A DNA stretch of 64,000 nucleotides from the NCBI RefSeq assembly GCF_900078685.2, contig NZ_LT546166.1, positions 622,313 through 686,312 on the forward strand, written 5' to 3'. A program made the translations under genes and the position numbers. Below the pieces are notes generated by a model. The model saw only the letters and a program-made list of their open reading frames with translations. It made no database searches and had not been told where the DNA came from. The stretch comes from Mycolicibacter icosiumassiliensis. Lineage in GTDB: Bacteria; Actinomycetota; Actinomycetes; Mycobacteriales; Mycobacteriaceae. This document shows, piece after piece, positions 1 through 7,440 of the stretch (position 1 is the stretch's first letter; the number at the start of each line of letters is the position of its first letter).

Positions 1-114
1 GGCGGTGCGGACGGTGAGGCCGGTCAGGCCGGCGGGACCGGAGGCAACGGCAGCGCCGACGGCACCCCGGGTGCGCCCGGGACACCCAGCGCCAGTTCCG
101 ACAGCGGAAGCTGA
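1..114 (+). CDS. C-terminal end of a PE_PGRS-like glycine-rich protein (partial)
   Basis: An open frame runs from the first base of the window to a TGA at 112-114 and encodes 37 residues. Gly, Ala, Asp, Thr and Asn dominate in GGX triplets (GGADGEAGQAGGTGGNGSA), and the frame ends in a Pro/Ser-rich tail. This composition is typical of the C-terminal PGRS region of mycobacterial PE_PGRS proteins, which are exported by type VII secretion. The PE domain, if there is one, lies outside the window, so the family call rests on composition only. It lies 38 bases upstream of the fadE7-like gene on the same strand. Another Gly-rich mycobacterial protein is possible. Confidence 0.6.
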   Translation, partial: GGADGEAGQAGGTGGNGSADGTPGAPGTPSASSDSGS

Positions 115-152
115 CCTGATCCAAGCCGCCGACTGGGTGGCAGGATGAACGA

Positions 153-1337
153 ATGGCAACCAGCAGCACCGCGCCCTTCGATCCGCTCGACCCGCTGAGC
201 CTGGACACCCTGCTCTCCGACGACGAAATCGCGCTGCGCGACACCGTCGCGAAGTTCTGCGCCGAACACGTCATGCCGCATATCGCCGAATGGTTCGAGA
301 TCGGCGACCTGCCGGCCCGCGAACTGGCCCGAGAATTCGGCAAGCTCGGGCTGCTGGGCATGCACCTGGACGGTTACGGCTGCGGCGGGGCATCGGCGGT
401 GCATTACGGATTGGCCTGTGTGGAGTTGGAGGCTGCCGACTCCGGCCTGCGTTCCCTGGTGTCAGTGCAGGGCTCGCTGGCCATGTACTCGATCTACAAC
501 AACGGTTCCGAAGAGCAGAAGCAGCAGTGGCTGCCTGGCATGGCCACCGGTGAACTCATCGGCTGCTTCGGGCTGACCGAGCCCGACGTCGGCTCCGATC
601 CGGCCGCCATGACCACCCGGGCCAAGCGTGACGGATCCGATTGGGTTCTTAATGGCCGAAAGATGTGGATCACCAACGGCTCCATCGCCGACGTAGCGGT
701 GGTGTGGGCGGCCACCGACGACGGCGTCCGCGGTTTCATCGTGCCCACCAACACCCCCGGATTTACCGCCAACACCATCCACCACAAGCTGTCGCTGCGC
801 GCCTCGATCACCAGTGAACTGGTGATCGACGACGTGCGTCTGCCGGCCGAGGCTATGCTGCCGAAGGCCCGCGGCGTCAAGGGCGCATTGGCCAGCCTGT
901 CCGAGGCGCGTTACGGAATCGTCTGGGGCGCAATGGGTGCGGCCCGCTCGGCCTGGCAGGCCGCCCGCGACTACGCCATGGCGCGCACTCAGTTCGGCAA
1001 GCCGATCGCCGGTTTTCAGCTCACCCAGGCCAAGCTCGTCGACATGGCCCTCGAACTGCACAAGGGACAGTTGCTGTCCCTGCACCTGGGCCGGCTCAAA
1101 GACAGCGCCGGGCTACGCCCCGAACAGGTCAGCTTCGGCAAGCTCAACAACACCCGCAGCGCGCTGGAGATCTGCCGCACCGCACGAACCATCTTGGGCG
1201 GCAACGGGATATCGCTGGAATACCCGGTAATTCGGCATATGGTGAACCTGGAGTCGGTGCTGACCTACGAGGGCACCCCCGAAATGCATCAGTTGGTGCT
1301 CGGCCAGGCGTTCACCGGCCTCGGCGCCTTCCGCTAA
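153..1337 (+). CDS. fadE7: Acyl-CoA dehydrogenase FadE7, glutaryl-CoA dehydrogenase-like
   Basis: This 394-residue FAD enzyme has the acyl-CoA dehydrogenase fold. The flavin/substrate signature LTEPDVGSDP is at about residues 141-150, and a C-terminal TYEGT motif carries the likely catalytic base Glu near 373. The stretch LGGNGIS...VIRHMVNLE and the SGLRS arginine near 100 resemble glutaryl-CoA dehydrogenases, where that Arg contacts the distal carboxylate. A short dicarboxylyl-CoA such as glutaryl-CoA is therefore the likely substrate, with electrons passed to ETF. It corresponds by position and sequence to M. tuberculosis Rv0400c. The ATG at 153 gives a normal family length. No coupled partner is adjacent; etfD, which accepts electrons from ETF, lies at 46.7 kb. 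Confidence 0.9.
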   Translation: MATSSTAPFDPLDPLSLDTLLSDDEIALRDTVAKFCAEHVMPHIAEWFEIGDLPARELAREFGKLGLLGMHLDGYGCGGASAVHYGLACVELEAADSGLRSLVSVQGSLAMYSIYNNGSEEQKQQWLPGMATGELIGCFGLTEPDVGSDPAAMTTRAKRDGSDWVLNGRKMWITNGSIADVAVVWAATDDGVRGFIVPTNTPGFTANTIHHKLSLRASITSELVIDDVRLPAEAMLPKARGVKGALASLSEARYGIVWGAMGAARSAWQAARDYAMARTQFGKPIAGFQLTQAKLVDMALELHKGQLLSLHLGRLKDSAGLRPEQVSFGKLNNTRSALEICRTARTILGGNGISLEYPVIRHMVNLESVLTYEGTPEMHQLVLGQAFTGLGAFR

Positions 1338-1577
1338 CGCTGAGCTCCAATTCGGAGTTGGTCCGATATCTCCTACCGAGCACCGTCCTACCTGCCCATA
1401 AGGATGCTGAACAACTACAGTTCCGTACCGCACACCGCTGGCGGCTACGGCTACATACGCAAGTACCCGGTGTCCCCGGGCGTTCGTCGACGCCCGCATC
1501 CCTGATTGTCGAGGCCGGGTTCCACCGGCACACTCCGTCTGCCAGTGACATGGTGGTACCGCCTTTACGATGGGCCG
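1338..1577. other. 240-bp spacer with one possible 33-codon reading frame
   Basis: No recognisable gene, RNA or strong terminator is visible here. A short plus-strand frame from ATG 1404 to TGA 1505 would encode a Tyr/Gly/Arg-rich 33-residue peptide starting MLNNYSSVPHTAGGYGYIRK. A weak AAGG lies directly before its start, at poor spacing. I recognise no family and treat it as unproven. Confidence 0.3.
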
Positions 1578-2165
1578 ATGGAGGACGCAACCCACCAGAT
1601 CGGCTTGCTAGCCACCGCAGCGCTCGACCTGCTCATCGACGCGGTCGATCACATCCCTGCGAGCCACTGGGACCAGCCTTCCAATCTCGAGGACTGGAGT
1701 TTGCGCGATCTGGTCGGGCACGCTACCGGCAGCACCGCCAAGATCGTGGCGCTCATCGAGAACAGGGATGCTGGGGGTGTCCCGTCCCGGCCGGCCGACT
1801 GGGTCTGCGTTAACCCGGGCGAACGGCTTCGCTCCTTGGCCGTGCAGCTTCACGACGTCCTGCCCGATCTCGACCCGGACGCGATGCGCACATCGCCGAT
1901 GGGCGAGGTCCCACTGCAACAGGCGCTAGCCTTCCCGGTCGCAGACTTGGCCCTGCACAGCTGGGATGTGCATCGCTCGCTGGGTCAGCAGGTCGAGTTA
2001 CCCAAGCCTCTGCTGGCGTTCTGCCGCGAACTAGTTGAACCGCTGCCGGAGGATATGCTGCGGCGGCCCGGGGCGTTCGGTCCGGCCCAACACGCACCGG
2101 AGGGTTCGTCGCCCACCACCGTGCTGATGGCCTACCTTGGGCGGTCGGTCGACGGCTCAAGCTGA
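1578..2165 (+). CDS. DinB-fold TIGR03086-family protein (mycothiol-dependent maleylpyruvate isomerase-like)
   Basis: This 195-residue protein belongs to the actinobacterial family built on a maleylpyruvate-isomerase N-terminal/DinB four-helix bundle. Visible family features are the LEDWSLRDLVGHATGS segment with a putative metal His, and VADLALHSWDVHRSLGQ with further His residues that usually complete a metal site. Many such proteins use mycothiol as cofactor, but the substrate of this one cannot be told. The ATG at 1578 was chosen because homology begins just after it (residues EDATHQIGLLATAALDLL); an upstream in-frame ATG at 1506 would add non-conserved sequence. It lies 61 bases before the next plus-strand gene and may be co-transcribed with it. 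Confidence 0.8.
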   Translation: MEDATHQIGLLATAALDLLIDAVDHIPASHWDQPSNLEDWSLRDLVGHATGSTAKIVALIENRDAGGVPSRPADWVCVNPGERLRSLAVQLHDVLPDLDPDAMRTSPMGEVPLQQALAFPVADLALHSWDVHRSLGQQVELPKPLLAFCRELVEPLPEDMLRRPGAFGPAQHAPEGSSPTTVLMAYLGRSVDGSS

Positions 2166-2226
2166 GTTCACCCCCACGCGCACCGCCCCTCGGTCGGCGG
2201 ATTGCAGCCGTGGAAGAGTTGCCTCC

Positions 2227-2988
2227 ATGACCAGTCACGAGGTTCTTGCGCAGCGAGCGGCAGCATTCCTGGGGCTGCACCAGCCGGGCAATCCGGTGAT
2301 CCTGCCAACCGTGTGGGACGCGTGGTCGGCCAAGCTGGCTGTCGGCGCCGGATTCGCCGCGTTGACCATCGGCAGCAAGCCGGTCGCTGAGTCAATGGGC
2401 AAGACCGACGGCGAGGGTATGCGGTTCGCCGAGGTCCTGGACCGGGCACGTCAGATCACCGCCGCCGTCGACGTACCGGTGTCGCTCGACATCGAGTCCG
2501 GCTACGCCGAGTCGCCTGCCCACCTGGTCGAAGGCCTGCTGGATGCCGGTGTGATCGGTTGCAACATCGAGGACTCGGTGCACAGCGAGGACAACCGGCT
2601 GCGGTCGGTATCCGAGCACGCCGCGTACGTGGCCGCACTGCGTGAAGCCGCCGACGCCGCGGGCACGCACCTGGTGATCAACGCCCGCACCGACCTGTTC
2701 CTACGCAAGGACGGCGACGATGCCGACCGTATCGACCGCGCCATCGCCCGGCTGGCCGCCTGCGCGGACGCGGGAGCCGACGTGCTCTACCCGGTGGGTC
2801 GCCACGACGCTGAGACCCTGCGCGTCCTGGCCGCCGCGCTGCCCAAGCCGGTCAATGCACTGGCCGCACCCGATCAGGACGACCCGGCCTCGTTCGGTCC
2901 ACTCGGCATTGCGCGGATCAGCTTCGGATCCCTGCTGCAGGCCGCTTTGGGCAAGTGCGCCGGCGAGCTCCTGGCCCGCTGGGCCTGA
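2227..2988 (+). CDS. Isocitrate lyase/PEP mutase superfamily C-C bond lyase
   Basis: This 253-residue TIM-barrel protein belongs to the PEP mutase/isocitrate lyase superfamily. Recognisable parts are the substrate-phosphate region MGKTDGEGM, the metal-binding strand VPVSLDIESGYAES, the NIEDSVHSE loop and VINARTDLFLR. The KKCGH catalytic loop of true isocitrate lyase is absent, so it is more like the 2-methylisocitrate lyase, oxaloacetate decarboxylase or phosphonopyruvate hydrolase subgroups. The exact reaction cannot be assigned. The start ATG at 2227 places MTSHEVLAQRAAAFLGLH at the N terminus, as in related mycobacterial proteins; an upstream frame from 2137 is not conserved. It is 55 bases before the SDR gene on the same strand. 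Confidence 0.85.
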   Translation: MTSHEVLAQRAAAFLGLHQPGNPVILPTVWDAWSAKLAVGAGFAALTIGSKPVAESMGKTDGEGMRFAEVLDRARQITAAVDVPVSLDIESGYAESPAHLVEGLLDAGVIGCNIEDSVHSEDNRLRSVSEHAAYVAALREAADAAGTHLVINARTDLFLRKDGDDADRIDRAIARLAACADAGADVLYPVGRHDAETLRVLAAALPKPVNALAAPDQDDPASFGPLGIARISFGSLLQAALGKCAGELLARWA

Positions 2989-3043
2989 CCGCGGCCGTCC
3001 CATACCGTCGACACCGAATTTGACACCTGTTAAGTTCGTCGGC

Positions 3044-3898
3044 GTGGACAACATTCGCGGTAAGACCATTGCCATCACCGGCGCCGCCCGCGGTATCGGG
3101 CTGGCTACTGCCACCGCCCTGCTGGCGCGTGGCGCTCGAGTCGTCATCGGCGACCGTGACGTCGCGATCCTGGACAAGGCGGTGAAGCAGCTGAGTTCGG
3201 GCGGCCAGGCCACCGGCCACCCGCTGGACGTCACCGACCGCGAATCGTTCTCGACTTTCCTGGATAAGGCCCGCACCGACGGTGACGGCCACATCGACGT
3301 GCTGATCAACAATGCCGGCGTCATGCCGGTCGGGCCGTTCCTCGAGCAGACGCCGGAGACCATTCACTCGGCGACCGAGGTCAACTTCTATGGCGTGCTC
3401 AACGGCTGCCAGCTGGTGCTGCCCGAGATGGTCAAGCGACGCTGCGGCCACATCATCAATATCGCCTCGATGGCCGGGATCGTCGCGGTGCCGGGCCAAG
3501 TGCTGTACGCCGGAACGAAATTCGCCGTCGTCGGCCTGACCACCGCGATGTCCGATGAGTTCGCGCCGCAGGGCGTCACGATCTCCGGTGTGCTGCCGAC
3601 CTTCACCAACACCGAATTGATCTCGGGCACAACGCCGTCGGCGGCACAGAAGCCGGTGGAACCGGAAGACATCGCCGCCGCTGTAGTCAAGCTGCTCGAC
3701 AAGCCCAAGACTCTGGTGTCGGTGCCCGGTTTCGGGCGTCGCACCGCGATCCTGGCCACCCTGCTGCCCGATCGGGCTCGCCGTTGGATGAACAAGAAGA
3801 CTCGCAACGACACGGTGTTCCTGCAGTTGGACACCGCGGCCCGCAAGGCCTACGAGGACCGCGCACAGCACGCCACCGGCGTCGTCGAAAACGACTGA
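3044..3898 (+). CDS. Short-chain dehydrogenase/reductase
   Basis: This 284-residue classical SDR has the nucleotide-binding motif TGAARGIG near residue 14, the NNAG motif, the active-site Ser in INIASMAG and the catalytic YAGTK (Tyr and Lys). An acidic residue (GDRD) after the second strand favours NAD(H). The substrate is unknown, but family members act on alcohols or ketones of lipid or steroid type. The C-terminal extension of about 30 residues (RRWMNKKTRNDTVFLQLD) is common in mycobacterial SDRs. GTG 3044 is taken as the start because it lies nine codons before the Rossmann motif; the longer open frame upstream overlaps the previous gene. It may form an operon with the lyase at 2227. Confidence 0.88.
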   Translation: MDNIRGKTIAITGAARGIGLATATALLARGARVVIGDRDVAILDKAVKQLSSGGQATGHPLDVTDRESFSTFLDKARTDGDGHIDVLINNAGVMPVGPFLEQTPETIHSATEVNFYGVLNGCQLVLPEMVKRRCGHIINIASMAGIVAVPGQVLYAGTKFAVVGLTTAMSDEFAPQGVTISGVLPTFTNTELISGTTPSAAQKPVEPEDIAAAVVKLLDKPKTLVSVPGFGRRTAILATLLPDRARRWMNKKTRNDTVFLQLDTAARKAYEDRAQHATGVVEND

Positions 3899-3948
3899 GC
3901 GGCACCATCAGCAGATAACTCACAGCCCGCCCGCAGCGCTGCTCCATA

Positions 3949-3968
3949 ATATCGTCTCACGATATAAT
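3949..3968 (+). promoter_or_regulatory. Palindromic operator overlapping a consensus -10 box
   Basis: A perfect 7-bp inverted repeat, ATATCGT-ctc-ACGATAT, occupies 3949-3965. Its right arm overlaps TATAAT at 3963-3968, a perfect -10 hexamer. It stands 26 bases before the start of the small secreted protein at 3994. A repressor bound here would block that promoter. The regulator is not identified; PadR- or TetR-like proteins are possible from the half-site alone. Confidence 0.6.
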
Positions 3969-3993
3969 TGGGGGACTAAGGAGCGGCGGCACA

Positions 3994-4362
3994 ATGAAGG
4001 CGACATCCGCCCGAGTGGGCGTTGCAATTGGCTGTATAGCCGTGGCCCTGTCAGTCGCACCCGTCGCTCATGCCGACCGGTCTGACCCGCATAAGCCAGA
4101 TTTGACCCAGAATTGGTGTCCCGGTGGGCAATGGGGTTTCGGGCGCCTGCGGGTGTGTGACGGCGAGAAATACCCCGACGGGTCCTACTGGCATCAGTGG
4201 ATGGGCGGCAACGGCTGGGTGGGGCCGACGTGGAACTACGACTGCGTGGGCGACAGCGGCAACAATGTCTTTCCCGCCCCGCCGCCGCCGGGCGGCTGCG
4301 AAGGGGCGATTCCCCCCGATGCGCCTCCACCGCCGGGCCAGCCCCCGCCGCCGGCGCCCTGA
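3994..4362 (+). CDS. Small secreted mycobacterial protein with proline-rich tail
   Basis: This 122-residue protein has a clear Sec signal peptide: KATSAR basic start, hydrophobic VGVAIGCIAVALSVAPV, and a likely cleavage after AHA near residue 27. The mature part contains CPGGQWGFG...CDGEKYPDGSYWHQWM and a third and fourth Cys, suggesting two disulphides. The C terminus is a Pro/Gly-rich tail (APPPPGGC, DAPPPPGQPPPPAP). Proteins of this type are exported by mycobacteria but have no known function. The start is supported by AAGGAGCGG at 3978-3986. The promoter at 3949-3968 suggests tight repression. It is convergent with metZ and ends 87 bases before it. Confidence 0.75.
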   Translation: MKATSARVGVAIGCIAVALSVAPVAHADRSDPHKPDLTQNWCPGGQWGFGRLRVCDGEKYPDGSYWHQWMGGNGWVGPTWNYDCVGDSGNNVFPAPPPPGGCEGAIPPDAPPPPGQPPPPAP

Positions 4363-4448
4363 CGTCGTCGCGAGATCCCCACCACGCAGGCCGCTACTCG
4401 AACTTTTCCGGCGTGAGTGGTATCTCGCGGCTAGATCGAGTCGTTTGC

Positions 4449-5663
4449 CTATCCCAGCGCCTGATCCAGATCGGCGATCAGGTCGTCAACGCTTTCCAGC
4501 CCGACGGAGATCCGCACCACCCCGTCGCCGAGCCCGATCGCGGCGCGCCCTTCCGGCCCCATCGCCCGGTGGGTGGTGGTCGCCGGGTGGGTGATCAACG
4601 ACTTCGCATCCCCCAGGTTGTTGGAGATGTCGATCAGATTCAGCTTGTCCAGCAGCTCGAATGCCCGCTGCTTGGCACCACTTTGGGGTCCGTCGAGTTC
4701 GAAGGTGATGACAGTGCCACCGCCGGACATCTGTTTGCGCGCCAGATCGTATTGCGGGTGCGACGCCAGGAAAGGGTAGCGAACCCAGCTCACCGCCGGA
4801 TGCTGCTCCAGGAACTCCGCGATCTTCAACGCCGAAGAATTTGCGTAGTCAACCCGAATCGCGAGCGTTTCAAGGCCTTTCAGCAAAATCCACGCGTTGA
4901 AGGCGCTCAGTGCGGGCCCGGTGTGCCGCATCAGGGTCTGCACCGGGCCGTCGATGTACTCCTTATCGCCCAGGATCGCCCCGCCCAGAACCCGCCCCTG
5001 CCCGTCAAGGTGCTTGGTGCCCGAATACACCACTATGTCCACCCCGAGCGGTAGACCCCGCTGTAGCAGCGGGGTCGCGAACACGTTGTCCAGCACCACT
5101 TTTGCCCCCGCTGCATGGGCCAGATCGGTGACCGCGGCGATGTCCACCAGCGACTGCATCGGGTTAGACGGGGTCTCGAAGAACACCGCGTTGGTCGGCA
5201 CCGACAGCGCGTGCTCCCACTGCGTCAGGTCCTCGCCGTCGACGAATACGGTTTCCACACCCCAGCGGGGCAGGATCTCGTTGCAGATCACGAAGCAGGA
5301 TCCGAACAGACTGCGCGCGGCCACCAGGCGGTCACCGGCCTTCAACAGCGCGCCCAGTGCCACGAACACCGCCGCCATGCCGCTGGCAGTGGCGAACGCC
5401 GCCGGCGCCCCTTCGATCAGGCGCAGTCTCTCCTCGAACATCGACACCGTCGGGTTGCCGTACCGCGAGTAGACGAACCGGTCGACCTCGCCGGTGAACG
5501 CCTGCTCCGCAGCGGCCGCGGAGTCGTAGACGTACCCGGAAGTCAGGAACAGTGCCTCGGCGGTCTCCTCGAACTGGGTGCGCAGCAGGCCGCCGCGCAC
5601 CCCGAGGGTGGCCGCACTGACACCGTCGGGCAGCGGCTTCGGGATACGGACGGACTCGCTCAT
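4449..5663 (-). CDS. metZ: O-succinylhomoserine sulfhydrylase MetZ
   Basis: This 404-residue PLP enzyme of the Cys/Met metabolism family forms homocysteine directly from O-succinylhomoserine and sulfide in methionine synthesis. The PLP-lysine motif is visible as VVYSGTKHLDGQGRVLGG, along with the substrate-site SRYGNPT, the ETPSNP strand and the C-terminal SVGLESVDDLIADLDQAL. Length and order match Rv0391. The ATG at 5663 was chosen because the protein then begins MSESVRIPKPLP and because the codon overlaps the stop of the upstream rhodanese gene (ATGA, 5660-5663), so the two are translationally coupled. The rhodanese may help in sulfide or persulfide supply. Confidence 0.93.
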   Translation of the reverse strand: MSESVRIPKPLPDGVSAATLGVRGGLLRTQFEETAEALFLTSGYVYDSAAAAEQAFTGEVDRFVYSRYGNPTVSMFEERLRLIEGAPAAFATASGMAAVFVALGALLKAGDRLVAARSLFGSCFVICNEILPRWGVETVFVDGEDLTQWEHALSVPTNAVFFETPSNPMQSLVDIAAVTDLAHAAGAKVVLDNVFATPLLQRGLPLGVDIVVYSGTKHLDGQGRVLGGAILGDKEYIDGPVQTLMRHTGPALSAFNAWILLKGLETLAIRVDYANSSALKIAEFLEQHPAVSWVRYPFLASHPQYDLARKQMSGGGTVITFELDGPQSGAKQRAFELLDKLNLIDISNNLGDAKSLITHPATTTHRAMGPEGRAAIGLGDGVVRISVGLESVDDLIADLDQALG

Positions 5664-6064
5664 GACTGGGTCCAGGGCAGACCGACGGCCCGCCAGCCGG
5701 TGCCACCCCGGTGGGCGTGCTCGTCGAGATTGCCCTCGAAGCCGTCCAACACGTTGTAGGACGGGGTCAAACCCAGCGCGGTACCGGCTTCGGCGGCCCC
5801 GATGGAGCGGTTCCCCGAGCGGCACAGGAAGATCGCGGGCCCGCCGGCGACGCGTGCCGCCAGTTCACGGGAGAAGTCCAGGTTGGGCGTTCCGTCGGAA
5901 TGAACCCACTCGATGCAGACCACGTCGCGGCCCAGACCGGAGATATCGGGCAGTCCGACGAAGCGCCATTCGGCGTCGGTGCGCACGTCGATGAGTGTCG
6001 CCGCCGAGTCGTCGCGCAGTATCGCCCAGGCCTGCTCGGGTGTGATGTCTCCTGCGTAGCTCAC
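5660..6064 (-). CDS. Single-domain rhodanese
   Basis: This 134-residue protein consists of one rhodanese domain. The start of the fold is TLIDVRTDAEW, and the active-site loop FLCRSGNRSIGAA carries the persulfide-forming Cys near residue 89. Rhodaneses move sulfane sulfur between thiosulfate or persulfides and acceptors. GTG 6064 was chosen because MSYAGDITPEQAWAIL matches the usual family start. It overlaps metZ by four bases and corresponds to Rv0390, which is likewise next to metZ, so a role in feeding sulfur to homocysteine synthesis is a reasonable inference. It ends 43 bases from the purT stop, so purT, the rhodanese and metZ may be one operon. Confidence 0.88.
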   Translation of the reverse strand: MSYAGDITPEQAWAILRDDSAATLIDVRTDAEWRFVGLPDISGLGRDVVCIEWVHSDGTPNLDFSRELAARVAGGPAIFLCRSGNRSIGAAEAGTALGLTPSYNVLDGFEGNLDEHAHRGGTGWRAVGLPWTQS

Positions 6065-6107
6065 CTGCCGAAGTCTCGCACCCCCAGCCGAGTCACGCCA
6101 TGGGGGG

Positions 6108-7361
6108 TCACGGCCAGAGCTTGCCCAGAACGGTCGCCACCTGCGCCGCACGGTCGCGGGCGACCGCGACGTCTGGCCCGGTGGCCAGCGCCAAGCCCAG
6201 CCGCCGGCGGGGGTGCCCCTCGTGGTGGGAGAACACCACCACATCACTTTCAGTCACGCTGAGCGCATCGGCGACCATCGCCACGCTGTCCGGCGTGCTC
6301 TCGACCGCGGAACCGGCGCGACGGCGCGAGTAGATCAGCCGGGCGGCGCCGGGCGAGACCATGATGGCGTCGGTCGCCAGCCCGAGGATCCCGCGCGCCT
6401 GCAGCTCGAAGCCCGAGAGCCGCTGGGTTCGCAGCGTCAGCAGCGTGGCGTCATACGGTCGCACATTGACCCCGGCGAAATACACCTCATCGCCGAATAC
6501 CAGCAGCTCCACCCCGAACAGGCCGCGTCCACCGAGGGCGCGAGCGACCCGCGCGGCGATCGACTTGGCCGCGTCCAGCGCCACGGCGCTCATCGGGTGC
6601 GGTTGCCAGAACTCCACCGTCAGTTGCCCATTCGGCTCCTCGACACTGTGGTGGCCAATCGGTGCGCAGAAGTCCAGCGCCGGCCCGTCCGGGCCGTCAC
6701 GGTGGACGGCCAGCAGGGTGACCTCGCTGTCGAACTCCACCACGGTCTCGGCCAGCACCCGCGGCGGTGTCTCCGACGCGCTGGCCGCCACCGCGCGCCG
6801 CCAGGCCGGCTCGATGTCACTGTCGCGGACCATCACCGACCGGCCCTCGCCGAGCGAACCGCCCACCGGTTTGACCGACATCGGGTAGCCGGCCCGCTCG
6901 GCCACTTCGCGCAGTTCGGCTACCGAGCCGGCAAACCAGAACGGCGCGGTGGGCAGTCCCAGTTCCTCGGAGGCCAGCCGCCGCATGCCCTCGGGGTCTG
7001 CGGCCAATCGGGCCCCGCGGATGCCGGGCACCAGGTGGGTGAATCCGGTGTCGGCGGCGACGGTCAATGCGTCGGTTGCCACCACCTCGGAGGCAATCAC
7101 CACGAATTTCGGCTGCAGCCACCTGATGACCGCCGCCAGTTCGTCGTTGTCGCTGAGGTCGACCACCACCGAGCGATCAACAATGCCGTGCAACGCGGCG
7201 TCGGCGTAGCGGTCGACGGCGATCACCTCGGCGCCCAGCCGCTGCAGCGCCGTCACCAGCTCGCGGCTCAGATCAGCGGACCCGAGCAACGCAACCCGGG
7301 TACGGCTGGGACCGTCGGCGGACAACCGGTCGGCCGCAAACTCACCCGCCTCGCCGTTCAC
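6108..7361 (-). CDS. purT: PurT-type formate-dependent GAR transformylase, divergent metal site
   Basis: This 417-residue ATP-grasp protein aligns along its whole length with PurT, which makes formyl-GAR from formate, ATP and GAR. The shared elements are VALLGSADLSREL, GAEVIAVDRYADA, MRRLASEELGLPTAPF, GYPMSVKPVGGS, FWQPHPMS, GLFGVELLVFGDEVYF and RRRLGLALATG. Two functional positions differ from the E. coli enzyme as I recall it. The segment equivalent to FSEVSPRPHD reads FAGVNVRPYD, replacing a Mg-ligand Glu (E279) by Gly, and the GAR-contacting Glu in PEIEAIATD is Ala. Activity is therefore uncertain. GTG 7361 has GGAGG eight bases upstream; the open frame reaches 7913 but overlaps the divergent antiporter. 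It corresponds to Rv0389. Confidence 0.85.
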   Translation of the reverse strand: MNGEAGEFAADRLSADGPSRTRVALLGSADLSRELVTALQRLGAEVIAVDRYADAALHGIVDRSVVVDLSDNDELAAVIRWLQPKFVVIASEVVATDALTVAADTGFTHLVPGIRGARLAADPEGMRRLASEELGLPTAPFWFAGSVAELREVAERAGYPMSVKPVGGSLGEGRSVMVRDSDIEPAWRRAVAASASETPPRVLAETVVEFDSEVTLLAVHRDGPDGPALDFCAPIGHHSVEEPNGQLTVEFWQPHPMSAVALDAAKSIAARVARALGGRGLFGVELLVFGDEVYFAGVNVRPYDATLLTLRTQRLSGFELQARGILGLATDAIMVSPGAARLIYSRRRAGSAVESTPDSVAMVADALSVTESDVVVFSHHEGHPRRRLGLALATGPDVAVARDRAAQVATVLGKLWP

Positions 7362-7440
7362 CGCCCCACCCTCCCCGCGCCACGGCAATGTTGCATCCTG
7401 CTCCAGGATAGGTGTGAAAGCGGAGGGAGGTGCAGCGACG

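Noticed and set aside
1358..1813. A plus-strand frame of 151 codons across the fadE7 spacer
   Set aside because: It runs into the DinB-fold gene in the wrong frame and has no recognisable domain.
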